Positions 10,112 to 19,920 of a stretch of 64,000 bases of DNA are shown one piece after another (position 1 is the first letter of the stretch; each line of letters opens with the position of its first letter). A program made the position numbers and the translations under genes. Source of the DNA: Prochlorococcus sp. AG-355-N18 (GTDB lineage: Bacteria > Cyanobacteriota > Cyanobacteriia > PCC-6307 > Cyanobiaceae); the NCBI GenBank assembly GCA_003278535.1, contig QCEG01000001.1, positions 62,001-126,000 of the forward strand, read 5' to 3'. Below the pieces are notes generated by a model. It made no database searches, was not told where the DNA came from, and saw only the letters and a program-made list of their open reading frames with translations.

Positions 10112-10209
10112 TGAATATGTATATATCCTTATCTTTAGTGAAATTATTATTTTCTATTCCAATTTTTTTTCAAGAAAACAAGAAAACTAATCGATCTCAG
10201 GAAAAATGA
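10111..10209 (+). CDS. 32-residue open frame between the DUF309 gene and lptB, possible lptA remnant
   Basis: Begins MNMYISLSLVKLLFSIPIFF and continues with a short polar tail. Its ATG overlaps the DUF309 stop (TGATG) and its TGA overlaps the lptB start (ATGA), so it fills the gap in a fully coupled way. The N terminus looks like a signal peptide. In other bacteria the gene just before lptB encodes the periplasmic bridge protein LptA/OstA, which also begins with a signal peptide. This could be a residual leader of a deleted lptA or a small membrane peptide. No homologue is recognised; coding status is uncertain. Confidence 0.4.
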   Translation: MNMYISLSLVKLLFSIPIFFQENKKTNRSQEK

Positions 10210-10934
10210 ACCTAAAGATTCATAATGTATCCCTTTCAATTAAAGGAAGACAAATCGTAAATGATGTTTCCTTAACTGTAAATCCAGGAGAAGTTGTAGG
10301 TTTGATGGGACCAAATGGTGCAGGGAAAACCACAACTTTTAATCTTGCCGTTGGGAATATAAAACCTGATAAAGGTCAAATTTTAATGAATGGAAAAAAT
10401 ATAACCAATCTTCCTCTCCCAATCAGATCAAGACTTGGGTTGGGTTATTTAACTCAAGAAGCGAGTATATTTAGAGACCTAACTGTCAAGGATAATATAG
10501 ATTTGGCTTTACAGAATTCACCTTATAGTAGAGCTGCAATTAGAAATAGAAGAGAACAATTAATTAATGAATTTAATTTGAATAACTTTGTAGATAATTA
10601 CGGTTATCAACTTTCAGGAGGAGAGAGGAGGAGGTGTGAAATAGCCAGGGCTCTCACTGTAGGTAGAAAAGGACCTAAATATTTGTTATTGGATGAACCG
10701 TTTGCTGGGATCGATCCTCTGGCTGTTAATGATTTAAAGAAACTAATTATTAAATTAAGAAGTGATGGGGTTGGGATTCTTATTACAGATCATAATGTGA
10801 GAGAAACACTTTTAATTACTAACAAATCATATGTATTAAGTGAAGGAAAAATTTTAGCTAACGGTTCATCAAGTGAATTAGCTGATAATCCAATAGTCAA
10901 AAAGTATTATCTAGGAGATAATTTTAAACTTTGA
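10206..10934 (+). CDS. lptB: Lipopolysaccharide export ABC transporter ATP-binding protein LptB
   Basis: ATPase that powers transfer of lipopolysaccharide from the inner membrane. The 242-residue product has Walker A GPNGAGKTTTF, signature LSGGERRRCEIARAL, Walker B YLLLDEPFAGIDP and the switch His in LITDHNVRET. The LptB-type LTQEASIFRDLTV segment separates it from branched-chain amino acid ATPases. Its membrane partners LptF/LptG and LptA are not beside it: only a 32-residue frame lies upstream, and ccsA follows downstream after 117 bases. Confidence 0.9.
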   Translation: MNLKIHNVSLSIKGRQIVNDVSLTVNPGEVVGLMGPNGAGKTTTFNLAVGNIKPDKGQILMNGKNITNLPLPIRSRLGLGYLTQEASIFRDLTVKDNIDLALQNSPYSRAAIRNRREQLINEFNLNNFVDNYGYQLSGGERRRCEIARALTVGRKGPKYLLLDEPFAGIDPLAVNDLKKLIIKLRSDGVGILITDHNVRETLLITNKSYVLSEGKILANGSSSELADNPIVKKYYLGDNFKL

Positions 10935-11051
10935 AATCTTTTTTTAAAATAAATTAAAACTTAATTATTAAAGATTTGATTTACTCATAAAGGAATGATT
11001 TAAATTATTATTTGTTTGTCATAGAATATTAAAATCGAATAAATTTCTTGG

Positions 11052-11981
11052 ATGTTACTAGATAATCTTTTTAAAAATTTTATATATGACCCAGTTTCAG
11101 CCTTAGGTCTTTTAGCCTTTTATTTTTTATTAATTAACTTACCAATATCATTAGTTGCAGTTTTCAAAAAACAGTCTTCTCTTACTGTAAAAATCTTAAC
11201 TATTTTAGTGAATTTATTAATATCATTTCAATTACTTTCTAGGTGGTCAATTTCTGGACACTTTCCTGTCAGCAATTTGTATGAATCTCTCTATTTTCTT
11301 GCTTGGGGGATCACAATGGGACAACTATTGATTGAAAGGGAATATCAATCTCCAATAATTCCCTTAATTGCCATAACTATTGAGTTGCTGACTGTTGCCT
11401 TTGCTTGTTTTGTGTTACCTGAAGATTTGAAATTATCATCCAACTTGGTTCCAGCTTTAAGATCTAGTTGGTTAGTCATGCACGTTAGTGTAGTAATGCT
11501 TAGTTATGCGGCACTAATAATAGGTTCTTTACTTTCAGTTTCTGTTTTGTTCATTAATAAAAATAAGCCGCTCCAAATCAGAAGTAGTTCTACAGGTATT
11601 GGAGGGTTTAAAATTTCTAGTAATTATCCTTTAAATGATTTAGTTGAACCTATTGAATTCTCTCATTCAGAAGAATTAGATACATTAAGTTATCGCTCTA
11701 TATTAATCGGCTTTGTTCTTTTGACTCTTGGTTTGATTTCAGGCGCGGTTTGGGCTAATGAGGCTTGGGGTACATGGTGGAGTTGGGATCCAAAAGAAAC
11801 ATGGGCATTTATCTCATGGTTATTTTATGCCGCTTATCTGCATATGAGAATAAGGAAGGGTTGGCAAGGACGCAGACCAGCATTATTAGCATCTACAGGT
11901 TTTTTAGTGGTTTTAGTATGTTATTTAGGAGTAAATTTCTTAGGAATAGGGTTGCATAGTTATGGCTGGATATTTGGATGA
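11052..11981 (+). CDS. ccsA: Cytochrome c biogenesis protein CcsA (ResC)
   Basis: Integral membrane component of System II cytochrome c maturation, which presents heme on the lumenal/periplasmic side for attachment to c-type cytochromes. The 309-residue product has about eight hydrophobic segments and the tryptophan-rich WWD heme-handling domain, ANEAWGTWWSWDPKETWA, near residues 235-255. Conserved histidines flank it (MHVSVVM and HMRIRKGW). The partner Ccs1/ResB gene is not in the window. The convergent rpe gene ends 24 bases downstream. Confidence 0.95.
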   Translation: MLLDNLFKNFIYDPVSALGLLAFYFLLINLPISLVAVFKKQSSLTVKILTILVNLLISFQLLSRWSISGHFPVSNLYESLYFLAWGITMGQLLIEREYQSPIIPLIAITIELLTVAFACFVLPEDLKLSSNLVPALRSSWLVMHVSVVMLSYAALIIGSLLSVSVLFINKNKPLQIRSSSTGIGGFKISSNYPLNDLVEPIEFSHSEELDTLSYRSILIGFVLLTLGLISGAVWANEAWGTWWSWDPKETWAFISWLFYAAYLHMRIRKGWQGRRPALLASTGFLVVLVCYLGVNFLGIGLHSYGWIFG

Positions 11982-12005
11982 TTTCTTAATTACCAAGAAT
12001 ATTTA

Positions 12006-12761
12006 TTAAGGTTCTGAAAGAACATTACCTTTTTGTGCTTCTTGTGCAACTTTTCTCAAGTCATCACATCCTTCTTTTAATGTTGGGTAAGCAAACATTC
12101 CACTACCTGCAATAAAACAATTAGCACCAGCATCGGCACATTGTGAAATAGTCCAATTTGCTTTTATTCCCCCATCAACTTCAATGTCTACATTTAAGTT
12201 TTTTTCGATAATAAAGTTTCTTATCTCTCTGATTTTATTAAGCATTGTTGGTATATAAGCTTGTCCACCAAAGCCTGGATTAACTGTCATAACCAAAACA
12301 TGATCAACCATATCCATAATGTTTTTAATCATTTCAAAAGGAGTATGAGGATTTAAAGCAACAGAAGGAGATCCTCCTAAATCTCTTATTCTTCCTAAAA
12401 CTCTATGCAAATGAATATTTGCTTCGGCATGAGCTATTACCACTCCTGGTTCACCATTAGCCCCTTTTGTAGCTTTTACATAAGATTCAAGCATGGTTTC
12501 ACAGTTGTATTGGCTCACCATTAATTGAGTTTCAAAAGGGACATTGCAATATTTCCGGCATGCAGCAATCATTTCAGGACCGAAAGTAAGATTTGGTACG
12601 AAATTTCCATCCATTACATCAAATTGAATTCTATCTACTCCAGCCTCCTCGAGCTCTTTCACACATGCCCCCATATTTGCCCAATCTGCTGGTAAAACTG
12701 AAGGAATTATTTGAATTGGTCTAATAGCACCAGAAAGATTTGCTTGATTTGACTCAGTCAT
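12006..12761 (-). CDS. rpe: Ribulose-phosphate 3-epimerase
   Basis: Interconverts ribulose 5-phosphate and xylulose 5-phosphate in the Calvin and pentose phosphate cycles. The 251-residue TIM-barrel product shows IIPSVLPADWANMG, the metal-site FDVMDGNFVPNLTFGP, VMTVNPGFGGQAY and the phosphate-binding DGGIKANW and AGSGMF segments. The ATG start leaves a roughly 16-residue extension before the barrel, common in cyanobacterial versions. It neighbours the Calvin-cycle bisphosphatase gene glpX, which is divergent. Confidence 0.96.
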   Translation of the reverse strand: MTESNQANLSGAIRPIQIIPSVLPADWANMGACVKELEEAGVDRIQFDVMDGNFVPNLTFGPEMIAACRKYCNVPFETQLMVSQYNCETMLESYVKATKGANGEPGVVIAHAEANIHLHRVLGRIRDLGGSPSVALNPHTPFEMIKNIMDMVDHVLVMTVNPGFGGQAYIPTMLNKIREIRNFIIEKNLNVDIEVDGGIKANWTISQCADAGANCFIAGSGMFAYPTLKEGCDDLRKVAQEAQKGNVLSEP

Positions 12762-12795
12762 TTAATTTTTAAAATATTTAATAAAGATACTATAT

Positions 12796-12885
12796 TTAGT
12801 TGTTTATTCCTAATTTCAAGTCACGGCCTGATAAAGTAACAGCTGTAAAGAGTAAAAAAAAGCTTACTAGCATAATAATTCTCAT
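12796..12885 (-). CDS. 29-residue hydrophobic small frame upstream of rpe
   Basis: Reads MRIIMLVSFFLLFTAVTLSG followed by a nine-residue polar tail. It has one predicted membrane span of the size of the smallest photosystem or cytochrome b6f subunits, but I do not recognise it as any of them. It ends 34 bases before rpe, and its start codon lies inside a perfect inverted repeat. Coding status rests only on the open frame, the hydrophobic profile and its position, so this is tentative. Confidence 0.35.
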   Translation of the reverse strand: MRIIMLVSFFLLFTAVTLSGRDLKLGINN

Positions 12886-12907
12886 AAAAAATGTTATTTT
12901 TTATGAG
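12881..12907. repeat. Perfect 12-bp inverted repeat with 3-base loop, rpe-glpX intergenic region
   Basis: CTCATAAAAAAT and its exact reverse complement are separated by GTT. It lies 41 bases before the glpX start and covers the ATG of the 29-residue frame on the minus strand. The arms are AT-rich with no run of T after them on the plus strand, so it does not look like an intrinsic terminator. It could be an operator for the divergent rpe/glpX pair or a cruciform-forming element. Confidence 0.6.
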
Positions 12908-12948
12908 ATCATACTCAAAACCTTTTAGAAAATCCTCAAAATTTAATT

Positions 12949-13950
12949 GTGAATCAAACTTTAATTCAAGAAATTCTCGAAGTTGTCGAGCAGGCTGCTA
13001 TTGCCTCAGCAAAACTAACAGGACTTGGTCAAAAAGATGAAGCTGATGCTGCAGCTGTCGAAGCGATGAGATTGCGAATGGGAAAAATAGAAATGAAAGG
13101 GAAAATTGTTATTGGAGAAGGTGAAAGAGATGAAGCACCTATGCTTTATATAGGTGAAGAGGTTGGTAGTGGAAGTGGTCCAGGGGTTGACTTTGCAGTA
13201 GATCCTTGTGAAGGAACTAATCTTTGTGCGAATAATCAAAGAGGATCTATGGCTGTTTTAGCTGCCTCTGATACGGGTGGTCTTTTCAATGCTCCTGATT
13301 TTTACATGAACAAATTAGCAGCGCCTCCTGCTGCCAAAGGTAAAGTTGATATTAGAAATTCAGCTACTGAAAATTTGAAGATACTAAGTGATTGCTTGGA
13401 TCTTTCTATTGATGAGCTTACTGTTGTTGTAATGGATAGAACAAGGCATAAAGATTTAATTAAAGAGATTCGAGGATGTGGTGCAAAAGTCCAACCAATT
13501 TCTGATGGTGATGTTCAAGCTGCAATTGCATGTGGTTTTGCAGGAACTGGAACACATTGCTTGATGGGTATTGGTGCAGCTCCTGAGGGTGTTATTTCAG
13601 CTGCTGCGATGAGAGCTCTAGGCGGACACTTTCAAGGACAACTAGTTTATGATCCAGCAATAGCTCAAACTTCTGAATGGGCTGATTATACAAAAGAAGG
13701 AAATATAAAACGTCTTAATGAAATGGGTATAACCGATATAGATAAAATCTATGAAGCTAATGAATTGGCATCTGGAGAAAATGTTGTATTCGCTGGAAGT
13801 GGAATAACTGATGGATTACTATTTAACGGAGTTAAATTTGAAAGGGATTGTGTTAGGACAAGCAGTCTAGTTATTAGTACATTAGATAGTACTGCAAGGT
13901 TCACAAATACTGTTCACATAAAAGATGGCGCTAAGAGTATCAGCCTTTAA
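12949..13950 (+). CDS. glpX: Class II fructose-1,6-/sedoheptulose-1,7-bisphosphatase
   Basis: Dual-specificity GlpX-type phosphatase that in cyanobacteria serves both bisphosphatase steps of the Calvin cycle. The 333-residue product has the [19 protein letters not shown] metal site, [13 protein letters not shown], and [15 protein letters not shown]. The apparent start is GTG, giving the expected N terminus. It is divergent from rpe and separated from it by a perfect inverted repeat. hemA follows 18 bases downstream on the same strand. Confidence 0.96.
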   Translation: MNQTLIQEILEVVEQAAIASAKLTGLGQKDEADAAAVEAMRLRMGKIEMKGKIVIGEGERDEAPMLYIGEEVGSGSGPGVDFAVDPCEGTNLCANNQRGSMAVLAASDTGGLFNAPDFYMNKLAAPPAAKGKVDIRNSATENLKILSDCLDLSIDELTVVVMDRTRHKDLIKEIRGCGAKVQPISDGDVQAAIACGFAGTGTHCLMGIGAAPEGVISAAAMRALGGHFQGQLVYDPAIAQTSEWADYTKEGNIKRLNEMGITDIDKIYEANELASGENVVFAGSGITDGLLFNGVKFERDCVRTSSLVISTLDSTARFTNTVHIKDGAKSISL

Positions 13951-13968
13951 AAATTCATTGTTGATATT

Positions 13969-15279
13969 ATGCATATTGTTGTCGTCGGACTGAGTCATCG
14001 CACGGCACCTGTTGAAGTGCGTGAGAAGTTAAGTATTCCTGACCAATCCATAACAGAATCATTGGAAGCATTAAAAACTTTCTCTGATGTATTAGAGGTA
14101 TCAATCCTAAGTACTTGTAATAGACTGGAAATATATGCACTAGTAAAGGATAAAAATACTGGAATTTCATCTATAAAAGAATTTATATCGGAATATTCTG
14201 GAATTATTTTTGAAGATTTAAATCCACATCTTTTTTGCTTTAGACAGGAAGAAGCAGTTTTGCATTTGATGAAAGTCTCGGCAGGACTCGATAGCCTCGT
14301 TTTAGGAGAAGGACAAATCCTTTCGCAGGTAAAAAAAATGATGAGATTAGGTCAAGAGAATCAATCTACTGGACCGATTCTTAATAGATTATTAACTCAA
14401 TCAGTTAGTACAGGTAAAAAAGTAAGATCAGAAACAAATTTAGGAACTGGAGCCGTATCAATTAGTTCAGCAGCGGTAGAACTTGCCCAATTAAAAATTG
14501 GACAAGAAAAGGGTTTTGATACTCTTGTAAGTTTGGAATCAGAGAACGTTCTTGTTATTGGTGCCGGACGAATGAGTAGGCTTTTGATAACTCATTTAAA
14601 ATCAAAAGGATGTCATAAACTTATCCTTTTAAATAGAAATATTGATAGAGCATTAAATCTTGCTCATGACTTCCCTGATTTAGAGATTGTGTGTAGAGGG
14701 TTAAACGAATTAGAAGAAAACATATCACTATCTTCCATTGTTTTCACCAGTACTGCTTCTGAAGAGCCAATTATTGATCTCGCAAAAATTGAAAAATTAA
14801 ATTTGAGTAATAGACTAAAATTTATTGATATCGGTGTACCTAGAAATATATCTAATGATGTCAAACAACATGAATTTGTAAAATCATTTGATGTTGATGA
14901 CTTACAAGAAGTCGTTTCAAGAAATCAAGAATTTAGACAGAAAATAGCAAAGGAAGCAGAATCTTTAGTAGAAGAAGAAAGGATCATTTTTCTAGAGTGG
15001 TGGGCAAGTTTAGAGGCCGTTCCAGTTATTAATAAACTTAGATCAGATTTGGAGTTAATTAGAAAAGAGGAACTGCAAAAAGCACTTAGCAGAATGGGAC
15101 CAGATTTTTCGGCTCGAGAAAGAAAAGTTGTTGAAGCTCTGACCAAAGGAATAATTAATAAAATACTTCATACGCCTGTTACCAAGTTGAGAAGTCCTCA
15201 ATCAAGAGAAGAAAGACAAGTATCTTTGAAAATCGTTGAAAAATTATTTTCTTTGGTAGAAGAGGATAAAAATAACTAA
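13969..15279 (+). CDS. hemA: Glutamyl-tRNA reductase
   Basis: First committed enzyme of C5 tetrapyrrole synthesis: reduces glutamyl-tRNA(Glu) to glutamate-1-semialdehyde, feeding chlorophyll and heme. The 436-residue product has the catalytic Cys in LSTCNRLEIYALV (about residue 50), the GLDSLVLGEGQILSQVK motif, the NADPH-binding LVIGAGRMSRLL segment and a C-terminal helical dimerisation domain. It starts at an ATG 18 bases after glpX and may be co-transcribed with it. Confidence 0.97.
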   Translation: MHIVVVGLSHRTAPVEVREKLSIPDQSITESLEALKTFSDVLEVSILSTCNRLEIYALVKDKNTGISSIKEFISEYSGIIFEDLNPHLFCFRQEEAVLHLMKVSAGLDSLVLGEGQILSQVKKMMRLGQENQSTGPILNRLLTQSVSTGKKVRSETNLGTGAVSISSAAVELAQLKIGQEKGFDTLVSLESENVLVIGAGRMSRLLITHLKSKGCHKLILLNRNIDRALNLAHDFPDLEIVCRGLNELEENISLSSIVFTSTASEEPIIDLAKIEKLNLSNRLKFIDIGVPRNISNDVKQHEFVKSFDVDDLQEVVSRNQEFRQKIAKEAESLVEEERIIFLEWWASLEAVPVINKLRSDLELIRKEELQKALSRMGPDFSARERKVVEALTKGIINKILHTPVTKLRSPQSREERQVSLKIVEKLFSLVEEDKNN

Positions 15280-15409
15280 TTTTTTTCGATTTATATTAAG
15301 TTTTCCCAGTGATTTATCGAAATACCTTTGTAAACTGACCATTTGTATTTCTAAATATGCCCATAATCAGTTACTTTAAGTAGTTGTATAGCTACCTCCA
15401 TTAAATTGA

Positions 15410-16705
15410 ATGAAGCGTGTGTTGGCAATTATCCTCGGAGGGGGAAAAGGTTCTAGACTTTACCCTCTAACAAAAATGAGGGCTAAACCTGCCGTGCCAT
15501 TGGCAGGTAAGTATCGTTTGATAGATATTCCGATTAGTAATTGTATAAATTCAGGTATTGAAAAAATGTACGTATTGACCCAGTTCAATAGTGCATCTCT
15601 AAATAGACATATAGGAAGAACCTATAATTTAAATGGCCCGTTTGGCCAAGGATTTGTGGAGGTTTTAGCGGCACAACAGACTCCTGATAGTCCGAAGTGG
15701 TTTGAAGGCACTGCTGATGCTGTAAGAAAATACCAATGGTTATTTCAAGAATGGGATGTTGATGAATATTTAATATTGTCAGGTGATCAACTGTACAGAA
15801 TGGACTACAGTTTATTTGTTCAACATCATAGAGATAATGACTCTGATTTAACTGTAGCAGCTTTGCCTGTTGATGAAGCTCAAGCAGAAGGTTTTGGCCT
15901 CATGAGAACTGATGATGTAGGAAATATAAAAGAATTCAGTGAAAAGCCTACCGGAGAGAAGTTGAAGGCAATGGCAGTTGATACTTCAAAATTTGGATTA
16001 AGTAAGGAGTCAGCTGTAGAAAAACCATATCTAGCCTCTATGGGTATCTACGTTTTTAGCAGAAATACTCTTTTCGATCTTCTAAATAAATTTCCTAATT
16101 ATACGGATTTTGGCAAGGACATAATTCCAGAAGCTCTCAATAGAGGCGATACCCTTAAAAGTTATGTATTCGACGATTATTGGGAAGATATCGGCACCAT
16201 TGGGGCATTCTTTGAGTCAAACCTTGCATTGACTGAGCAACCAAAACCTCCATTTAGTTTTTATGATGAGAAATTTCCAATTTATACAAGACCTAGATTT
16301 CTCCCTCCTTCTAAACTGGTAGATGCTCAAATTACTGATTCAATAGTTTGTGAAGGTACAATCTTGAAGTCATGCAGTATTTTACATTGTGTTTTAGGCG
16401 TAAGAAGCAGGATTGAGAGTGATTCGGTTCTTGAGGATACTCTTGTTATGGGTGCCGATTTCTTTGAATCTCCTGAAGAGAGGATTGAATTAAGAAAAGG
16501 AGGCGGAACGCCTCTTGGAGTAGGTGAAGGAACCACTGTTAAAAGAGCAATTCTTGATAAGAATACAAGAATTGGTGATAATGTCGTGATCATTAATAAA
16601 GATCGAGTAGAGGAAGCAGATAAGCCAGAATTAGGCTTTTATATCAGAAATGGAATTATTGTAGTAGTTAAAAATGCAACCATTGCAAACGGAACTGTTA
16701 TTTAA
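15410..16705 (+). CDS. glgC: Glucose-1-phosphate adenylyltransferase
   Basis: Makes ADP-glucose from ATP and glucose 1-phosphate, the rate-limiting step of glycogen synthesis. The 431-residue product has the nucleotidyltransferase motif [29 protein letters not shown] (first part), GTADAVRKY, the substrate site EKP, the YWEDIGTIG segment and a C-terminal left-handed beta-helix with hexapeptide repeats. It starts at ATG. The upstream gap of 130 bases is the largest nearby and probably holds its promoter. Confidence 0.97.
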   Translation: MKRVLAIILGGGKGSRLYPLTKMRAKPAVPLAGKYRLIDIPISNCINSGIEKMYVLTQFNSASLNRHIGRTYNLNGPFGQGFVEVLAAQQTPDSPKWFEGTADAVRKYQWLFQEWDVDEYLILSGDQLYRMDYSLFVQHHRDNDSDLTVAALPVDEAQAEGFGLMRTDDVGNIKEFSEKPTGEKLKAMAVDTSKFGLSKESAVEKPYLASMGIYVFSRNTLFDLLNKFPNYTDFGKDIIPEALNRGDTLKSYVFDDYWEDIGTIGAFFESNLALTEQPKPPFSFYDEKFPIYTRPRFLPPSKLVDAQITDSIVCEGTILKSCSILHCVLGVRSRIESDSVLEDTLVMGADFFESPEERIELRKGGGTPLGVGEGTTVKRAILDKNTRIGDNVVIINKDRVEEADKPELGFYIRNGIIVVVKNATIANGTVI

Positions 16706-16800
16706 ATCTTTTCGATCATTTTTCGCTGACATATGTATTTTTTTTGAGCAATTTTGTTGAGTTGCAGGCACACTATATTTATTGAGCTTTTTAAATTTTT

Positions 16801-18219
16801 ATGTCCAAGGCACATTTTGGTTTGATAGGTCTTGGTGTTATGGGCGAAAACTTAGTTCTTAACGCAGAGAGAAATGGATTTTCTAGTGTAGTTTTTAATA
16901 GGACTTACTCAAAAACTGAAGAATTTTTACAAGGTCGTGGCCTTGGGAAGAATATAGAAGGAGCTGAAACTCTTCAAGAATTTGTTAATAAGCTAGAGAG
17001 ACCTCGAAGAATTCTAATGATGGTAAAAGCTGGACCCGCAACAGATGCTGTTATTGATAATATTTCTGGATATCTCGAGGAAGGAGATTTATTAATAGAT
17101 GGCGGTAACTCTCAATTTAAAGATACAGAAAGAAGGGTTAATACTCTTGAAAGTAAAAGCTTTGGATACATTGGTATGGGAGTCTCTGGTGGTGCCAAAG
17201 GAGCTCTAGAAGGACCGAGTATGATGCCTGGCGGGACTAAGGTTTCATATGATGCTATAGAAAGCTTATTAACAAAAATGGCTGCCAAAGTTGAAGACGG
17301 ACCATGTGTTGCATATGTTGGACCAGGCGGGTCAGGTCATTTTGTAAAAACTGTTCATAACGGAATCGAATATGGAATTGAACAAATACTCGCAGAAGCT
17401 TATGACCTTATGAAGAGAGTAAAAGGCATGAATGGTAAGCAGATGTCAGAGGTATTTGGTATTTGGAATAATACTGATGAATTAGCATCTTATCTTGTTG
17501 AGATAACAGAGATTTGTCTAAATACAAAAGATGAGATAACTGGAGAGGATATCGTGGAGAAAATATTAGATAAAGCTGGCCAGAAAGGTACTGGCTTATG
17601 GACTGTTGTAAGTGCTTTAGAATTGGGGGTATCAGTCCCAACTATTTATGCATCTTTAAATGCAAGAGTAATGAGTTCTTTAAAAGAGCAACGTAGTGAG
17701 ATTGAAAAAACTATTCCATTTAAAGAGATAGAGGATTTTGATTTAGGAAATATATCAGATGGAATGAAACCTTTATTAGATGCTGTAGTCCTTGCCACAA
17801 TTGCTAGCTATGCCCAAGGTATGGATATTTTAAGAGAAGCATCTGCAGTATACAACTATGGTTTGAATATGCCGTCAATTGCTCAAATATGGAAAGGTGG
17901 TTGCATTATTAGATCAAAATTATTAAGTAAAATTCAAGATGCTTATAACAAAGACCCTAATCTAAAAAATTTAATCTTTGATGATTGGTTCAATAATGAA
18001 ATTGCGACTAGATTAGATAACTTAGCTAAAGTAGTTTCTTTATCCACAAAAGCTGGTATACCAGTCCCATGCCTATCCAGTACTTTAGATTATTTGAATA
18101 GTTATAGAACCAATAGACTTCCCCAGAACCTTGTTCAGGCAATGAGAGACTGTTTTGGCTCTCATACGTATGAAAGAATTGATAAGGAAGGTAGTTTTCA
18201 TACTGAATGGATGAAATGA
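16801..18219 (+). CDS. gnd: 6-phosphogluconate dehydrogenase, decarboxylating
   Basis: NADP-dependent conversion of 6-phosphogluconate to ribulose 5-phosphate and CO2, the main dark source of NADPH. The 472-residue product has the Rossmann motif GLIGLGVMGENL, IDGGNSQ, the catalytic GPGGSGHFVKTVHNGIEYG and the C-terminal helical domain. Its stop overlaps the start of the 6-phosphogluconolactonase gene by four bases (ATGA), so the two consecutive pathway enzymes are coupled. Confidence 0.97.
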   Translation: MSKAHFGLIGLGVMGENLVLNAERNGFSSVVFNRTYSKTEEFLQGRGLGKNIEGAETLQEFVNKLERPRRILMMVKAGPATDAVIDNISGYLEEGDLLIDGGNSQFKDTERRVNTLESKSFGYIGMGVSGGAKGALEGPSMMPGGTKVSYDAIESLLTKMAAKVEDGPCVAYVGPGGSGHFVKTVHNGIEYGIEQILAEAYDLMKRVKGMNGKQMSEVFGIWNNTDELASYLVEITEICLNTKDEITGEDIVEKILDKAGQKGTGLWTVVSALELGVSVPTIYASLNARVMSSLKEQRSEIEKTIPFKEIEDFDLGNISDGMKPLLDAVVLATIASYAQGMDILREASAVYNYGLNMPSIAQIWKGGCIIRSKLLSKIQDAYNKDPNLKNLIFDDWFNNEIATRLDNLAKVVSLSTKAGIPVPCLSSTLDYLNSYRTNRLPQNLVQAMRDCFGSHTYERIDKEGSFHTEWMK

Positions 18220-18944
18220 TTGAAAAGGTCAAAAATGGATATTCACTTAACATTTACAAAGACAATTTAGAGCTATCTACAGCGGTTTTTAAGTTTATTG
18301 AAAGTCACATTATTCATACTTTAAAAAAGAAAGACAGGTTCAAATTTTGTGTAAGTGGAGGTTCAACTCCTAAATCTGTCTATAAGCTTTTATCAAAAAG
18401 TGATCTTAGATGGGATATGGTTGATGTCTTTTTAGGGGATGAAAGATGTGTTGATCCAAATTCAGAATTGAGTAACTCGTTAATGTTGAAGAATTCATTG
18501 TTAACTAATTTTGGATCTAAAGCTTATTTTTATGAAATTTTCAATGATTTAACTGCTGCTGATGAGGCTACAAAAAATCAATTTATTTCTAAATTATTTG
18601 AAAAATGCGGATCAAACCATCCAAATTTTGATTTAACATTATTAGGTCTTGGAGACGATGGTCATACAGCTTCACTATTTCCTTATCAAAAAAATAATAA
18701 TGTAGATGATTTTGTTATTTTTAATGAAGGTAAAGGTTTAAAAAGAATTTCATTAACTCCAAAGGTTCTTTCAGCTTCTTCAAAGATAGTATTTTTAGTT
18801 AGTGGAGCTTCTAAAAGAATTGCTCTTGAGAGGTTATTAGATGAAAAAGAGCCACCAGATAGAACACCTTCAAAATTAATAAAATCTATTAATCAAATTT
18901 TAATATTTTGTGATCAGGAATCAGCAAAAGAATTAGAAATTTAG
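18216..18944 (+). CDS. pgl: 6-phosphogluconolactonase
   Basis: Hydrolyses 6-phosphogluconolactone to 6-phosphogluconate, directly before Gnd. The DevB/SOL-type fold is shown by CVSGGSTPKSVYKLL (about residue 47), FLGDERCVDP and the active-site LLGLGDDGHTASLFP. I prefer the ATG at 18216, which gives a four-base overlap with gnd; an in-frame ATG at 18207 would add three residues. Length about 242 residues is normal. Confidence 0.95.
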   Translation: MIEKVKNGYSLNIYKDNLELSTAVFKFIESHIIHTLKKKDRFKFCVSGGSTPKSVYKLLSKSDLRWDMVDVFLGDERCVDPNSELSNSLMLKNSLLTNFGSKAYFYEIFNDLTAADEATKNQFISKLFEKCGSNHPNFDLTLLGLGDDGHTASLFPYQKNNNVDDFVIFNEGKGLKRISLTPKVLSASSKIVFLVSGASKRIALERLLDEKEPPDRTPSKLIKSINQILIFCDQESAKELEI

Positions 18945-18974
18945 TTAAAGTCTATTAATAATTTAAATTATTTA

Positions 18975-19523
18975 ATGAGTAAGAAAAAATTTTTATTTCA
19001 GAAAAAGGAGTTCGATGGTTGGGAAACATTAAATGATACTGTTATGGGCGGATCAAGTTCAGCTTTTTGTGAAATTTCAAATTCGGGTTTGATATTAAAG
19101 GGTAATATTGTCGAGAAAGCAGGAGGATTTGTTAGTTGTAGATCGTCTATATATAAACCGTTTTTAAATGTATCTGAGTATTCATTCTTTGAATTAAATA
19201 TTGATGGACAAGGAAGAACTTTTAAATTTGCTGTCGCTTGTGAAGATGATCTGCTAGGACTAACCGAATTTATTCCGGGTGGACTTAGATGGATTAAATC
19301 ATTCCCAACAAAAAAATTCGGGACAACAAATGTTCAAATTCCTTTTAGTGAGTTAAAACCTTCAGTAAGAGCTAATAAAGTACGTTTCCCATTTAAATTC
19401 AAGCCATCTAAAATTAAAAGATTGCAACTACTACACTCTAAGTTCGGTGATGATGGATTACTTAATAATGAGTTTAAACAGGGTTCAATAAAAGTTTTAA
19501 TTAAATCAATAAGTGTTATTTGA
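18975..19523 (+). CDS. CIA30-domain protein
   Basis: A 182-residue protein with the complex I intermediate-associated protein 30 fold: DGWETLNDTVMGGSSS at the N terminus, FFELNIDGQGRTFKF, and a beta-rich body ending IKRLQLLHSKFG. In mitochondria CIA30 helps assemble complex I. Cyanobacterial members could serve NDH-1 assembly or carbohydrate binding, which is inference. It follows pgl after 30 bases and overlaps the next hypothetical gene, so the four genes gnd-pgl-CIA30-unknown may form one transcript. Confidence 0.8.
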   Translation: MSKKKFLFQKKEFDGWETLNDTVMGGSSSAFCEISNSGLILKGNIVEKAGGFVSCRSSIYKPFLNVSEYSFFELNIDGQGRTFKFAVACEDDLLGLTEFIPGGLRWIKSFPTKKFGTTNVQIPFSELKPSVRANKVRFPFKFKPSKIKRLQLLHSKFGDDGLLNNEFKQGSIKVLIKSISVI

Positions 19524-19899
19524 AAATCCACCTAAAAATATAGATAGCTTAATCGCTAAGTCAGCAGATTTAACAAATAAACCTTTTGTTCATTCTGTAG
19601 TAAAAATAAATGGTGAATACGAATTCGAAGATGAAGATATTGATTTAACACTCAATATCTTATGTCGAGATAAAGAAGGTAAAAGATTAGAAATTTATGA
19701 TCTTGAATTAGAACTTTTTAAATCAAATAAAGAGTTGGTTTTAGTAATCTCTAAGCTTAATTTCCCTGATGAACCAATATTATGGTGTGGAGTTAAAACA
19801 TTATGGATGGATAGCAATAATGGGGAAAAATGCAACTCACCAAAATACAGCGCTAGATTGGAAAATTTAGCAAATAGGATAAAAAGTTTTATTGATTAA
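19513..19899 (+). CDS. Conserved hypothetical protein, 128 residues
   Basis: I do not recognise a named domain. The product is acidic and predicted mixed alpha/beta with no signal peptide; notable is the central EPILWCGVKTLWMD segment. The GTG start overlaps the CIA30 gene by 11 bases, so translation is probably coupled. The convergent ilvD gene ends 21 bases downstream. Confidence 0.75.
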   Translation: MLFENPPKNIDSLIAKSADLTNKPFVHSVVKINGEYEFEDEDIDLTLNILCRDKEGKRLEIYDLELELFKSNKELVLVISKLNFPDEPILWCGVKTLWMDSNNGEKCNSPKYSARLENLANRIKSFID

Positions 19900-19920
19900 G
19901 AAAATAAAATTTGAGCTGAT

